DNA of 64,000 nt from an uncultured Bacteroides sp. (lineage in GTDB: Bacteria; Bacteroidota; Bacteroidia; Bacteroidales; Bacteroidaceae): positions 449,581 through 513,580 of the forward strand of contig CABUKU010000001.1 of the NCBI GenBank assembly GCA_902492205.1, read 5' to 3'. Numbering within the stretch: the first letter of the stretch is position 1; every line of letters starts with the position of its first letter. Both the position numbers and the translations under genes were made by a program. Positions 29,499 through 38,489 of this stretch are shown here, in pieces. The notes beneath the pieces are model-generated. The model ran no database searches. It was not told the DNA's origin and saw only the letters and a program-made list of their open reading frames with translations.

Positions 29499-31215
29499 AA
29501 GCGTTTTTGCGCTCATTGCCGTTTGTTTGTTTGCGTCTTGCTCCGGTAACGGAAATAACTTCGGGGAGAAGGTTGCACAGGTTTCTATCAACAGAGTGGA
29601 TTCCATGCCCGACATGCCTGAGACTTATAAAATGCTGGACTGGAAACAAAAGGCAAAGACATATGACCGGTTTATTTTCGACTGGAATAATAAAAGTGAG
29701 GTGGGACCGTTAATCTGGTTGGATGATACCCGCAGAAATGTGGATCAGACTACTTTCGGTTTATATACGGCTATTAAGGACATCCGTCAAGGAAAGGATG
29801 CCAACAATGGAGAGTTCCATGAAAGTTTGAATTCGTTGGCAGCTATTCTTGGTGCAGGTCTTGTGGGAATTGACAAAACCAATCAGGACGGATATAATTA
29901 TGTGAAGATGGTTCAGAACTATTTCAATTCGGATAACGGTTGGAATATAGTAATGAACAATACCAACCCTTCGGTAGCCATGCTGGGTGGTGGATATGGT
30001 CGTGACTGGTGGTATGACGTACTTCCGAATGCACTGTATTATGCTGTGTGCGATGTGTTTCCGGGTGTGGATGGAGCAGAGAAGATTCAAAGAAGCATAG
30101 CCGAGCAATTTGTTAAGGCGGACTCTGTATTGAACGGGAATTACGATTATTCTTATTTCGACTATAAGAACCTGAAAGGTTATGTCAGTCAGATTCCTAT
30201 GCAACAGGATGCGGCTGGAGGTCATGCTTATGTACTGTTGTGTGCTTATCATAAATTTGGCGATCCGCGTTATTTGAAACATTCAAAGAGTGCGATCGAA
30301 GCACTTCTCGCTCAAAAAGAGAGCCGTTTTTATGAAGCTCTTTTACCACTTGGAGTATATACGGCTGCTTATCTGAATGCAACAGAAGGAACAAACTATG
30401 ATGTAGCCAAACTTCTCGATTGGGTGTTCGACGGATGCAAAAGTCCTACCGGAAGAACCGGTTGGGGAATTATCGTAGGCAAATGGGGAGACTATGATGT
30501 AAGCGGTTTGCAAGGAAGCATAACAGATGGAGGAGGATATGCATTCCTTATGAACAGTATTAAACCGGCATGGCCTTTTATCCCGATGGTGAAATATCAA
30601 CCTCAATATGCAAAAGCTGTTGGTAAGTGGATGTTGAACAATGCAAGTGCATGCCGTTTGTTCTATCCTGGAGATATAGATGAAAAGCACCAATGGGCTC
30701 CTGAACTGAAAGATATAACTTTCGATAATGTATCTTATGAAGGTTTGCGCAAGGCGGACGATTATGGAAAAGAATCCTTGAAGGGTGTCAGCCCGGTTGC
30801 TATCGGTGATGGTCCTAAATGGATAAAAGGTAATCCGACAGAAAGCATGTTCAGCGTTTACAGTTCTTCTCCGGTTGGTATTCTGGGAGCCATTGTCAAT
30901 CAGACGGATGTAGAAGGTATTCTTCAGTTGGATTGTAATGCCACAGATTTTTATGTAGAGAAACCTTATCCGGTCTACCTCTACTATAATCCTTATAAGG
31001 AAGTTAAAACCATAACTTATCATGCATCTCAGGCATGTGACCTGTTTGATATTGTTGCCAAAGAATATGTGGCTAAGAATATAAAAACGGATGGTTCTAT
31101 TAATATTCCGGCTAATGATGCGAGGGTGATTGTAGAACTTCCTGCCGGAACGGAATTGGAATTGAAAGACGGTAAGGTTATTGCGAATAAACAGAATATC
31201 ATAACATATAAATAA
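29482..31215 (+). CDS. Lipoprotein, predicted alpha-helical toroid, possibly a new glycosidase
   Basis: A protein of about 577 residues with lipobox FASC (C20). The start ATG at 29482 lies inside the MFS gene (17-bp overlap), so translation is coupled; an in-frame TTG at 29476 is less likely. The central part has regularly spaced helices with aromatic-rich turns (GGGYGRDWWYDVLPNALYY, ITDGGGYAFLMN), as in (alpha/alpha)6 polysaccharide lyases and glycosidases. The last 110 residues are a beta domain (YPVYLYYNPYKEVKTITY). I cannot place it in a known CAZy family. Its place between MFS and SusC argues for a role in degrading the PUL 2 substrate. Confidence 0.7.
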   Translation: MKMTSKSVFALIAVCLFASCSGNGNNFGEKVAQVSINRVDSMPDMPETYKMLDWKQKAKTYDRFIFDWNNKSEVGPLIWLDDTRRNVDQTTFGLYTAIKDIRQGKDANNGEFHESLNSLAAILGAGLVGIDKTNQDGYNYVKMVQNYFNSDNGWNIVMNNTNPSVAMLGGGYGRDWWYDVLPNALYYAVCDVFPGVDGAEKIQRSIAEQFVKADSVLNGNYDYSYFDYKNLKGYVSQIPMQQDAAGGHAYVLLCAYHKFGDPRYLKHSKSAIEALLAQKESRFYEALLPLGVYTAAYLNATEGTNYDVAKLLDWVFDGCKSPTGRTGWGIIVGKWGDYDVSGLQGSITDGGGYAFLMNSIKPAWPFIPMVKYQPQYAKAVGKWMLNNASACRLFYPGDIDEKHQWAPELKDITFDNVSYEGLRKADDYGKESLKGVSPVAIGDGPKWIKGNPTESMFSVYSSSPVGILGAIVNQTDVEGILQLDCNATDFYVEKPYPVYLYYNPYKEVKTITYHASQACDLFDIVAKEYVAKNIKTDGSINIPANDARVIVELPAGTELELKDGKVIANKQNIITYK

Positions 31216-31246
31216 AACCTATTGTAAAACTAATAATTGAAGTATT

Positions 31247-34200
31247 ATGAAAATTGATTTATTTTCGAGTAAAGTTAGGGTAAGGCAATTAGGCCTGGCT
31301 TTGTTTTGCTTGTTTTTGTTTCACGTTACAGCTTTTGCTCAAAGTGGAGGTGGGATGCTGACCGGAATCGTTGTTGATGAGCAAGGGGAAGCATTGATTG
31401 GAGTAAGTGTTCTGAATAAAACAACAAGTGAAGGAACCATCACAGCAATAGATGGTAGCTTTAGCGTTGCGGGAAAACTGAATGATTTAATTCAATTCTC
31501 TTATGTCGGATATGCTTCTGCGGATTATTTGGTGAAGCAAGATAAGAATATAAGAATTGTTTTGAAAGAAGATACACAAAACCTTGAAGAAGTTGTAGTG
31601 GTAGGCTATTCGGCACAAAAGAAATCTTCTCTTACAGGAGCTATTGCACCGGTGAATATGAATGACATGGAAAAACGCCGTGTGGCAACTGTGTCACAAG
31701 CTCTTCAAGGGCAAGTTGCAGGTGTGCAGATTACTCAAAGTACGGGAGCTCCGGGCGATGATATTTCTATTTTGATTCGTGGTGAAGGAACAATAGGCAA
31801 TAACAATCCTTTGTATATTATTGATGGAGTTCCTTCAAGAACGATGACTTTCTTGAATCCTTCCGATATTAGTTCAATTACTGTATTGAAAGATGCTTCT
31901 GCTGCTGCGGTTTATGGATCACGCGCTTCGGGTGGTGTGGTTGTAATTACTACTAAAGAAGGTGAATCAGGAAAAGGACATCTTGAACTGAACTACTATT
32001 ATGGAATACAGAAAGCCGTGAATTTACCAAAGATGCTAAACTCCAAGCAGTATATGGATGTATTGGAAACAGCCTGGAATAATGCCGGATATGAAGGGAC
32101 AAACCCTTATACGGGAGATAAGAATAGAGCAGACCTTGCCGATACTGACTGGTTGGGTGAATTGTTTACTTTAGGACAAACTCATAATGTTCAGGCAACT
32201 ATGAGCGGGGGTGCAAAAGGTGTGAATTATTTAGTATCCGGAGGTTATATCTCTCAGGATGGTATTGTTGTGTATGACCATGATAAATATCGCCGCTTTA
32301 ACTTGCGTACTAATATCAACGCCAAGTATTTTGACAGACTTAATATCGGTGCGAATGTTCAGTTGACTTATTCAATGCAGGATAAACTGAACTCTAAAGG
32401 TGATGAACCGGGAATTATCAGACATGCGATGTTACGTCCGCCTGTATTGAGTGTTTATAAAGATGTGAATGATCCTACATACAATCCGAATGATCCTTTT
32501 ACAGATTTGCCTTTCTATAAAAATAATGATAGAAACGGTGGTTGGGAAAGTGACAAGTATGAATGGACTTCCAATCCTATTGCTTTAGCTTATTATACAG
32601 ATGATAAACGCTCACAATACACTACTTTCGGTAATATCTTTGCTGAATATGAATTTCTGGAAGATCACTCTTTAAAGTTTAAGACAAACGTGGGTATTGA
32701 TTTGAACCTTTATCACAATAAAGCATTCAATCGGAACTTTGGAGACGATGATGGTAGCGGTGCCGATGTGGATAAAGGATTGGGAAGACAAAACAGACCT
32801 ACAAGTTTAAGTGAAAGCAGAGGAGAAAGTTTCACATTGACTTGGAATAATACATTGAGTTATGCAAAGCAATTTGATAAGCATAATATCAATGCGGTAG
32901 CCGGAACAGAGTTCATTACCAATTATGAATCATCTATCGGGGCTTCACGTCAACGTTATGATTATACTAATGATACTTTTAGATACCTTGATTTTGGAGG
33001 AACGGAATCTGATATTTGGAATAATGGTACAGGTTCGGAATGGGCATTAATGTCTGTATTTGCTTCAGCTACCTATGTATATGACAGCCGTTATATGGTT
33101 ACAGGTAATTTCCGTGCAGATGCTTCTTCCAGATTTGCGAGCAATCATGCCTGGGGATTCTTCCCTTCTGTTTCTGCCGGTTGGAAGATGTCGGAAGAAA
33201 ACTTCTTGAAAAATGTATCTTGGTTATCAGACCTGAAACTGAGAGGTAGCTGGGGGCAGTTAGGAAATCAGGAAATTGATAACTATACTTTTATGACCTT
33301 ATTGAAAAAGGATGGTGACAAGTATGTTATTTCCCGTTATGGTAATCCTGACTTGAAGTGGGAAACTTCGGAACAATGGAATGTTGGCGTTGATTTCGGA
33401 GTGTTACAAAACAAACTTTATCTTTCTGCTGACTATTTTGTGAAAACAACTTCTGATATATTATTACCTATTTCGTTACCTTCTTATGTGGGTAGTGTTT
33501 CTCCTACAATTGTAAATGCAGGTACGGTTCGTAATAAAGGTTTTGAAGTATCGTTGACATATAGAGACAGAGTCGGTGACTTTAATTATAGTGTAAATGG
33601 CAATATTGCAACGCTTGATAATGAAGTTATTAAATTACATCCTAATTTGCCTAACATTGATGGTAAAGTAACCCGTACTGCTGTGGGGCAACCTCTGAAT
33701 TCTTATTATGGTTTTGTAATGGAAGGTATTTACCAGAATAATGCAGAGATTAAAGAACAACTTTATGATACTGAAAACCCTACTGTACAACCGGGTGATA
33801 TTCGTTTCAAAGATTTGGATGGTAACGGAAAGATTGATGATAATGACCGTGACTTTTTGGGAAGCCCTATCCCTAACTTTACTTATGGTTTCACACTGAA
33901 TGGCGAATATAAAGGTTTCAACCTTTCAATGTTATTTCATGGAGTAGAAGGAGTGAAGCGCTACAATGATTTGAAGAAGATATTGAATTACGATACTCGT
34001 CCATTCAACTATACCACAGATGTTTTGGGATACTGGCATGGAGAAGGAACAAGTAACTCAATTCCTCGTCCTAGTTTCACAGACAATGGCGGTAGCAGAA
34101 CTTCAAGTGTTTTTGTGGAAGATGCTTCTTTCTTTAGATTGAAGAATGTAGAATTAGGTTATTCTTTTGCCAAGCTGTTAAAGAAATCCAATTCACATAT

Positions 34201-34348
34201 TTCGGATTTAAAAGTTTACGTTTCTGCAGAAAACTTGTTTACAGTGACTTCTTATTCCGGTCTGGATCCGGAGACTACGGACCTTATGGATTATGGGACT
34301 TACCCACAGGCAAGATCGTTCCTGTTTGGTGTGAATGTTAAATTTTAA
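31247..34348 (+). CDS. SusC-like TonB-dependent transporter (PUL 2)
   Basis: A 1033-residue protein: signal peptide ending AFAQ, carboxypeptidase-regulatory-like domain (about 36-115, LTGIVVDEQGEALIGVSV), TonB-box-like LEEVVVVGYSAQKK, plug (about 130-245, ILIRGEGTIGNNNPLYIIDG), barrel, and terminal phenylalanine (FGVNVKF). There is no STN domain, in line with control by the hybrid two-component regulator at 38490. It forms the import complex with the SusD encoded 19 bp downstream. No separate promoter is obvious, so it is probably transcribed from the GH130-1 promoter as well. Confidence 0.95.
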   Translation: MKIDLFSSKVRVRQLGLALFCLFLFHVTAFAQSGGGMLTGIVVDEQGEALIGVSVLNKTTSEGTITAIDGSFSVAGKLNDLIQFSYVGYASADYLVKQDKNIRIVLKEDTQNLEEVVVVGYSAQKKSSLTGAIAPVNMNDMEKRRVATVSQALQGQVAGVQITQSTGAPGDDISILIRGEGTIGNNNPLYIIDGVPSRTMTFLNPSDISSITVLKDASAAAVYGSRASGGVVVITTKEGESGKGHLELNYYYGIQKAVNLPKMLNSKQYMDVLETAWNNAGYEGTNPYTGDKNRADLADTDWLGELFTLGQTHNVQATMSGGAKGVNYLVSGGYISQDGIVVYDHDKYRRFNLRTNINAKYFDRLNIGANVQLTYSMQDKLNSKGDEPGIIRHAMLRPPVLSVYKDVNDPTYNPNDPFTDLPFYKNNDRNGGWESDKYEWTSNPIALAYYTDDKRSQYTTFGNIFAEYEFLEDHSLKFKTNVGIDLNLYHNKAFNRNFGDDDGSGADVDKGLGRQNRPTSLSESRGESFTLTWNNTLSYAKQFDKHNINAVAGTEFITNYESSIGASRQRYDYTNDTFRYLDFGGTESDIWNNGTGSEWALMSVFASATYVYDSRYMVTGNFRADASSRFASNHAWGFFPSVSAGWKMSEENFLKNVSWLSDLKLRGSWGQLGNQEIDNYTFMTLLKKDGDKYVISRYGNPDLKWETSEQWNVGVDFGVLQNKLYLSADYFVKTTSDILLPISLPSYVGSVSPTIVNAGTVRNKGFEVSLTYRDRVGDFNYSVNGNIATLDNEVIKLHPNLPNIDGKVTRTAVGQPLNSYYGFVMEGIYQNNAEIKEQLYDTENPTVQPGDIRFKDLDGNGKIDDNDRDFLGSPIPNFTYGFTLNGEYKGFNLSMLFHGVEGVKRYNDLKKILNYDTRPFNYTTDVLGYWHGEGTSNSIPRPSFTDNGGSRTSSVFVEDASFFRLKNVELGYSFAKLLKKSNSHISDLKVYVSAENLFTVTSYSGLDPETTDLMDYGTYPQARSFLFGVNVKF

Positions 34349-34367
34349 ATGATTAAATCTTAGACTA

Positions 34368-35858
34368 ATGAAAAAGATACATATAACTTTGTTTAGTGTG
34401 ATAAGTCTTTTGTTCGCAACAGGTTGTGACGACTATCTGCACAAAGATCCGATAGGATTGTTAACCCCGGATATTGTAAATACGAACCCCACTCTTACCA
34501 GTGTTCAGTATTCTGTAAATTCATCATATCAGATGTTATCAAGCACATTGAACTTATTAGGTGATTGGAGTTGGGATGACGGAACGGTTACCCGTAATGA
34601 TTTTGTAGTGTATGACTTAGCTTCGGATGATGCCACAAAGAAATGGAATCCGGATGGTGACCAACCTTGGATGGATGAAGTACAAAACTATTCATATATA
34701 GCTTCCAATACAGCTTTCAATGGCTTTTGGAGTTATCAGTATGAAGGTGTCTCCAGAACAAATCTTGCTCTTAGTTATCTGACCAATGATCAGATTATAG
34801 CTTCAGTAGGTATGGATGATGCTTTAAGAAAAAGATTATTGGGAGAAGCATATTTCCTGCGTGCTTTCTATTATTTCGATCTGGTCACAAACTTTGGAGA
34901 TGTTCCTTTCCTTACTGCTCCTATCGAAGACTTTGAAGATGCATATAAAGTATCGGAAAGAACGGATAAGGAGATTGTGTGGCAACAGATTATGGATGAT
35001 TTGAAAGATGCAAAGAGCAATATTCCCGATGCAAAATATTCTTCGGCAAGCGAACCGTGGAGAGTGTCAATGGGTGCTGTTTTAGCTATGCAGGCTAAAG
35101 TTGCCTTATATAGAAAAGACTATCCGGGCGTATTGGCTGCGATACAGGAACTTGAAAGTAAAGGTTATTATGATTTAAACGATAATTATTTCGATTCATT
35201 CAGCCAGGATCATGAGTTTACGGATAATGAAGTTATTTTTGCTTATGACCATAAAGAGAAAATGACTCCGGCGCAGGGAAATGGTTTGTGTGCTTTGTTG
35301 GGTTGGGGATTCTTTGCTCCTTCTAAAAGCTTCCTTAAAGAGTTTGAACCGAATGATCCACGTTTGAACCTAACAGTCGATACGGATAAGCAATTGGTAT
35401 ATAAGATTTTGGGAACCTTGTCGAATGCGAATTCAGGATATGATGATGCCCCCAGCAATAAAATATATATCCGCTATGCCGATGTAATGCTATGGAAGGC
35501 CGAAGCATTAATTGAAACGGGAAGTGTATCCGATGCGATTGACATTATCAATGATGTGAGAGAAAGAGCAAGAAATACAGTTGGTGTGGACGGAGTAACG
35601 AAAGCACCTGCCGGGACATTGCCAGATAGAGACAGACTTGCATCAAAAGATAAGGCTTGGGAATGGCTGATACATGAACGTCGTGTGGAACTTGGTTTGG
35701 AATCTCACCGTTTCAGGGATTTAAAACGTTGGGGAATTGCAAAAGAAGTGCTTAATGCCAATGGACAAGCATTCAAAGACCGTAATTACTTGTTCCCTAT
35801 ACCTCAGAAAGATATAGATAAGTCAGGTGGGAAGCTCACTCAAAACACCGGTTATTAA
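34368..35858 (+). CDS. SusD/RagB-like surface glycan-binding lipoprotein (PUL 2)
   Basis: A 496-residue lipoprotein with lipobox FATGC (C20). SusD features: DYLHKDPIGLLTPDIV at the N-terminus, LLGEAYFLRAFYYFDLVTNFGDVPF in the TPR-like part (about 160-185; cited for position), IYIRYADVMLWKAEALIETG near residue 365, LIHERRVELGLESHRFRDLKRWG near 440, and terminal KLTQNTGY. It completes the SusCD pair of PUL 2. Confidence 0.95.
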   Translation: MKKIHITLFSVISLLFATGCDDYLHKDPIGLLTPDIVNTNPTLTSVQYSVNSSYQMLSSTLNLLGDWSWDDGTVTRNDFVVYDLASDDATKKWNPDGDQPWMDEVQNYSYIASNTAFNGFWSYQYEGVSRTNLALSYLTNDQIIASVGMDDALRKRLLGEAYFLRAFYYFDLVTNFGDVPFLTAPIEDFEDAYKVSERTDKEIVWQQIMDDLKDAKSNIPDAKYSSASEPWRVSMGAVLAMQAKVALYRKDYPGVLAAIQELESKGYYDLNDNYFDSFSQDHEFTDNEVIFAYDHKEKMTPAQGNGLCALLGWGFFAPSKSFLKEFEPNDPRLNLTVDTDKQLVYKILGTLSNANSGYDDAPSNKIYIRYADVMLWKAEALIETGSVSDAIDIINDVRERARNTVGVDGVTKAPAGTLPDRDRLASKDKAWEWLIHERRVELGLESHRFRDLKRWGIAKEVLNANGQAFKDRNYLFPIPQKDIDKSGGKLTQNTGY

Positions 35859-35868
35859 TCATATTATG

Positions 35869-35896
35869 GGGATGGCAGGGCTTCTTGCCATCCCTC
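35869..35896 (+). promoter_or_regulatory. Stem-loop after susD of PUL 2
   Basis: GGGATGGCA (35869-35877) pairs perfectly with TGCCATCCC (35886-35894) around an 8-nt loop. There is no U-run, so it is an unlikely full terminator. It sits 20 bp before the ATG of the next gene. Confidence 0.6.
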
Positions 35897-35913
35897 ATTA
35901 TTTAAGTTATACT

Positions 35914-38346
35914 ATGAGTAAACAGTTTATATGCTTTGTTTTTCTATTGGTTGCTTCTTGCATGGGAGCTTTTGCCGCTAAGGTAGAACTTCGTGTTTTA
36001 GGAGATAGTCAACAAGGATATTATGTCAATATCTACTATGGCTCCCGATTAATATCAGATCAGGGTAGGAACGGGGAGCTGGACTTGTATTTTGATAATG
36101 AAGATTATTCGGTAAGGGAAGACTTGAAGGCTTGGAAAGCAACTTCTGCATTACAGCAGGGAGGGAAAGTTATTCTTTCGGGAAAGGTCTATTTAAAAAA
36201 GCTGGAAGCTGATTTATCCGTTCATGTTATCTATGAAATAATAGGAGAACGATTAGTCGGTAAACAAATAGAGTTACAGCAGAATAACCTTTCTTTGTTG
36301 TATTACTCGGTTGGTACATCAATTACATCGGAGAAATCCCCTTCATCTTTCTGGAGTTTTGATGATAATATGAACTTAGGGGGAGTTGCCCATGAAACAT
36401 ATCCGGCTGCCGGATATATGCTGGATGATACTTTGGCGGTAGGTTTATTAACTGATGCCGGAGATAAGAATCTTTGGACACGCAACATTCGCCGCCGTCC
36501 TTCCAAACAGGGAGAGATAGGTTTCAGGGCAATACGTGAAATATGTGATGCGAATCTCGTTCGTGTGGCTGATGAGAAACAACGTAAGGATAAAGACTAC
36601 TCCGTTAAACTTACTTTCGGAGAAGTTTCAGATTTCAATGATCCCATTGATAGAGTTACTTATCAAGTCCCGGACTTGAAGAATTGGAAATCCTATCAGG
36701 GAGCACAAACCGAAAGGATCAATGATGTATTTGTTATCAAAGGAAAGTCGGTAAAAGGAGATCTTTCCGGCGTTCGTATTCCATATGGGTTAACTGACGG
36801 TTTTTATACGATTCGCTTCAAACACCGTTCTGTCAATCCTATAACTATGAAATTATGGAAAGGTGAAGGAACTGAAAGCATGGATGTTGCCGGATTGCAT
36901 TATCAAACTGATATGCCGTCTTCTGTAACCGAATGGGTACAACAAGAAGAAACCGTGTTTATTGCTAATACGGAGAACGAGCTTACTTACTTGTTGATTG
37001 CTGCTTCCTCATTGAAGAAGGGAACAGATTTTAAATTAGAGGTAAAAGACTTGGAAGTAACACGCTCGGATGCACATAATTATGCTTATCATCGTTTGGA
37101 ACAAGGAAAGAAAGCTGTTAAGAAAGTTTTTATTTTTGCTGCACCGTCACAACCGACACTACACGACTTACGTTTGGCATCCCAAGTTTATTTAGCGGAC
37201 GGATTAGGCTTTCAGGGCTCAACAGAAGAAAAGTGCCTTTATGCTTGTTACCAGATGCTTATGTGGATTACAAGCCGTAATAACTTTGCTCCTTTGAATG
37301 TTCCGAGTATTAATTATGCTCCCGATATGTATAACCGTGATTCATTTTGGAGCATGATGGGTGTATATGACAAAGAAGCTTCGGAAAAGATATTCGATGC
37401 TTGGGCTGCAACACAAGATGAACGTGGTGCTATCGGTACTATTATAACTCCTTGTATGGGTAGCAGGGAAGTAAAGGGTAATGATGCTACGTTGGAATTC
37501 TTATGGTATGCATTGGTGAATCATAGATTATATGGAACTACCATTCCGATGGATAAAGTAAAGAAAGCTTTTGAATTTTGTATAAATGAATACGATCCTG
37601 ACGGAGACGGTATTTGTGCTGCCGAGTTTGTATTGGGGCAGAATGATGTGGTGGAGTATCCGAATAAAACATCCGATTTGGCAGTTAATCAAGGTATGCT
37701 TGCAATCACTCTTCAAGTGGCTAAAGAGTTGGGATTACCTGTTAGTCAGGATTATATAGAAAGGGCTAATCAGGGATACAGAAACTTCTATGATAAAAAG
37801 AAAGGTTATTTGGTAGATAACCGTCAGTTCCCTTACTCAATCACATTCAATTCCTTGTTGCCGGAGTTTGTTTCATGGTGGCTGTTTGATAAACAGATAC
37901 TGACTTCCGAAATGGTTATCAATACATTGAATAAAGTTCCATCCAAGGATGGTTATTCTCCATTGATCTTCCATGAAAAAGATACATTCTTCACAATGGA
38001 GAACAAACCTTTCTCACCGAATATGTTTTGGGAGAATGGTATTTATTACAATGGCGGAAGTTGGATGCGTGAGGAAATATGTGGTTATGTAGCTGGTTTG
38101 AAACATGGGTGGAAAGACGCTGAGAAGCGGATAAAAGACCGTCTAACGACAGAAATAACTCTTCATCCCGACGAACCTTTCAGCCATGAATTCTTACCGT
38201 TCGATTTAAGTATTCCGGGATGTTGGTGGCCAAGTACAAGAGTTTTCTCATGGAATGTATTTGTTCTCCGGGCATTGGAGGTAGCAGGCATGCGTTCGCC
38301 TATGCAAGATCCCTGTTATTTTAAATATGTACAGAGTAGAAATTGA
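35914..38346 (+). CDS. Secreted predicted six-hairpin glycosidase of unassigned family
   Basis: A protein of about 810 residues. The ATG at 35914 is chosen because a normal signal peptide follows (MSKQFICFVFLLVASC...AFAA); the frame is open upstream to 35827 but would overlap susD and the stem-loop. Residues about 25-400 are beta-rich with a possible jelly-roll carbohydrate-binding module at about 230-380. Residues about 430-780 look like an (alpha/alpha)6 domain: MYNRDSFWSMMGVYD, NDATLEFLWYALVNHRLYG, FWENGIYYNGGSWMREE. This resembles GH63/GH37-like folds, but no family is recognised. It ends PUL 2's susCD operon. Confidence 0.72.
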   Translation: MSKQFICFVFLLVASCMGAFAAKVELRVLGDSQQGYYVNIYYGSRLISDQGRNGELDLYFDNEDYSVREDLKAWKATSALQQGGKVILSGKVYLKKLEADLSVHVIYEIIGERLVGKQIELQQNNLSLLYYSVGTSITSEKSPSSFWSFDDNMNLGGVAHETYPAAGYMLDDTLAVGLLTDAGDKNLWTRNIRRRPSKQGEIGFRAIREICDANLVRVADEKQRKDKDYSVKLTFGEVSDFNDPIDRVTYQVPDLKNWKSYQGAQTERINDVFVIKGKSVKGDLSGVRIPYGLTDGFYTIRFKHRSVNPITMKLWKGEGTESMDVAGLHYQTDMPSSVTEWVQQEETVFIANTENELTYLLIAASSLKKGTDFKLEVKDLEVTRSDAHNYAYHRLEQGKKAVKKVFIFAAPSQPTLHDLRLASQVYLADGLGFQGSTEEKCLYACYQMLMWITSRNNFAPLNVPSINYAPDMYNRDSFWSMMGVYDKEASEKIFDAWAATQDERGAIGTIITPCMGSREVKGNDATLEFLWYALVNHRLYGTTIPMDKVKKAFEFCINEYDPDGDGICAAEFVLGQNDVVEYPNKTSDLAVNQGMLAITLQVAKELGLPVSQDYIERANQGYRNFYDKKKGYLVDNRQFPYSITFNSLLPEFVSWWLFDKQILTSEMVINTLNKVPSKDGYSPLIFHEKDTFFTMENKPFSPNMFWENGIYYNGGSWMREEICGYVAGLKHGWKDAEKRIKDRLTTEITLHPDEPFSHEFLPFDLSIPGCWWPSTRVFSWNVFVLRALEVAGMRSPMQDPCYFKYVQSRN

Positions 38347-38447
38347 TAGATTATTTGAGTGGTTTTTATAAATTTCCCTGCAGGACGAAATTGCTTATTA
38401 TTCCTTTGTAACCGATAAAAAGTATGCTTGTATTGAAATAAATTCCT

Positions 38448-38455
38448 TATATTTG
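38448..38455 (+). promoter_or_regulatory. Bacteroides-type -7 box before the HTCS gene
   Basis: TATATTTG matches TAnnTTTG, 34 bp before the ATG at 38490. CTTG at 38427-38430 is a possible -33 element at slightly short spacing. This is the kind of constitutive promoter expected for an HTCS sensor. Confidence 0.5.
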
Positions 38456-38489
38456 CTATGTCCTAAATGCCTAAATAACATACATTTAC

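Noticed and set aside
35827..35913. Upstream extension of the six-hairpin protein gene
   Set aside because: The extension would overlap susD and the stem-loop and would bury the signal peptide; ATG 35914 fits better.
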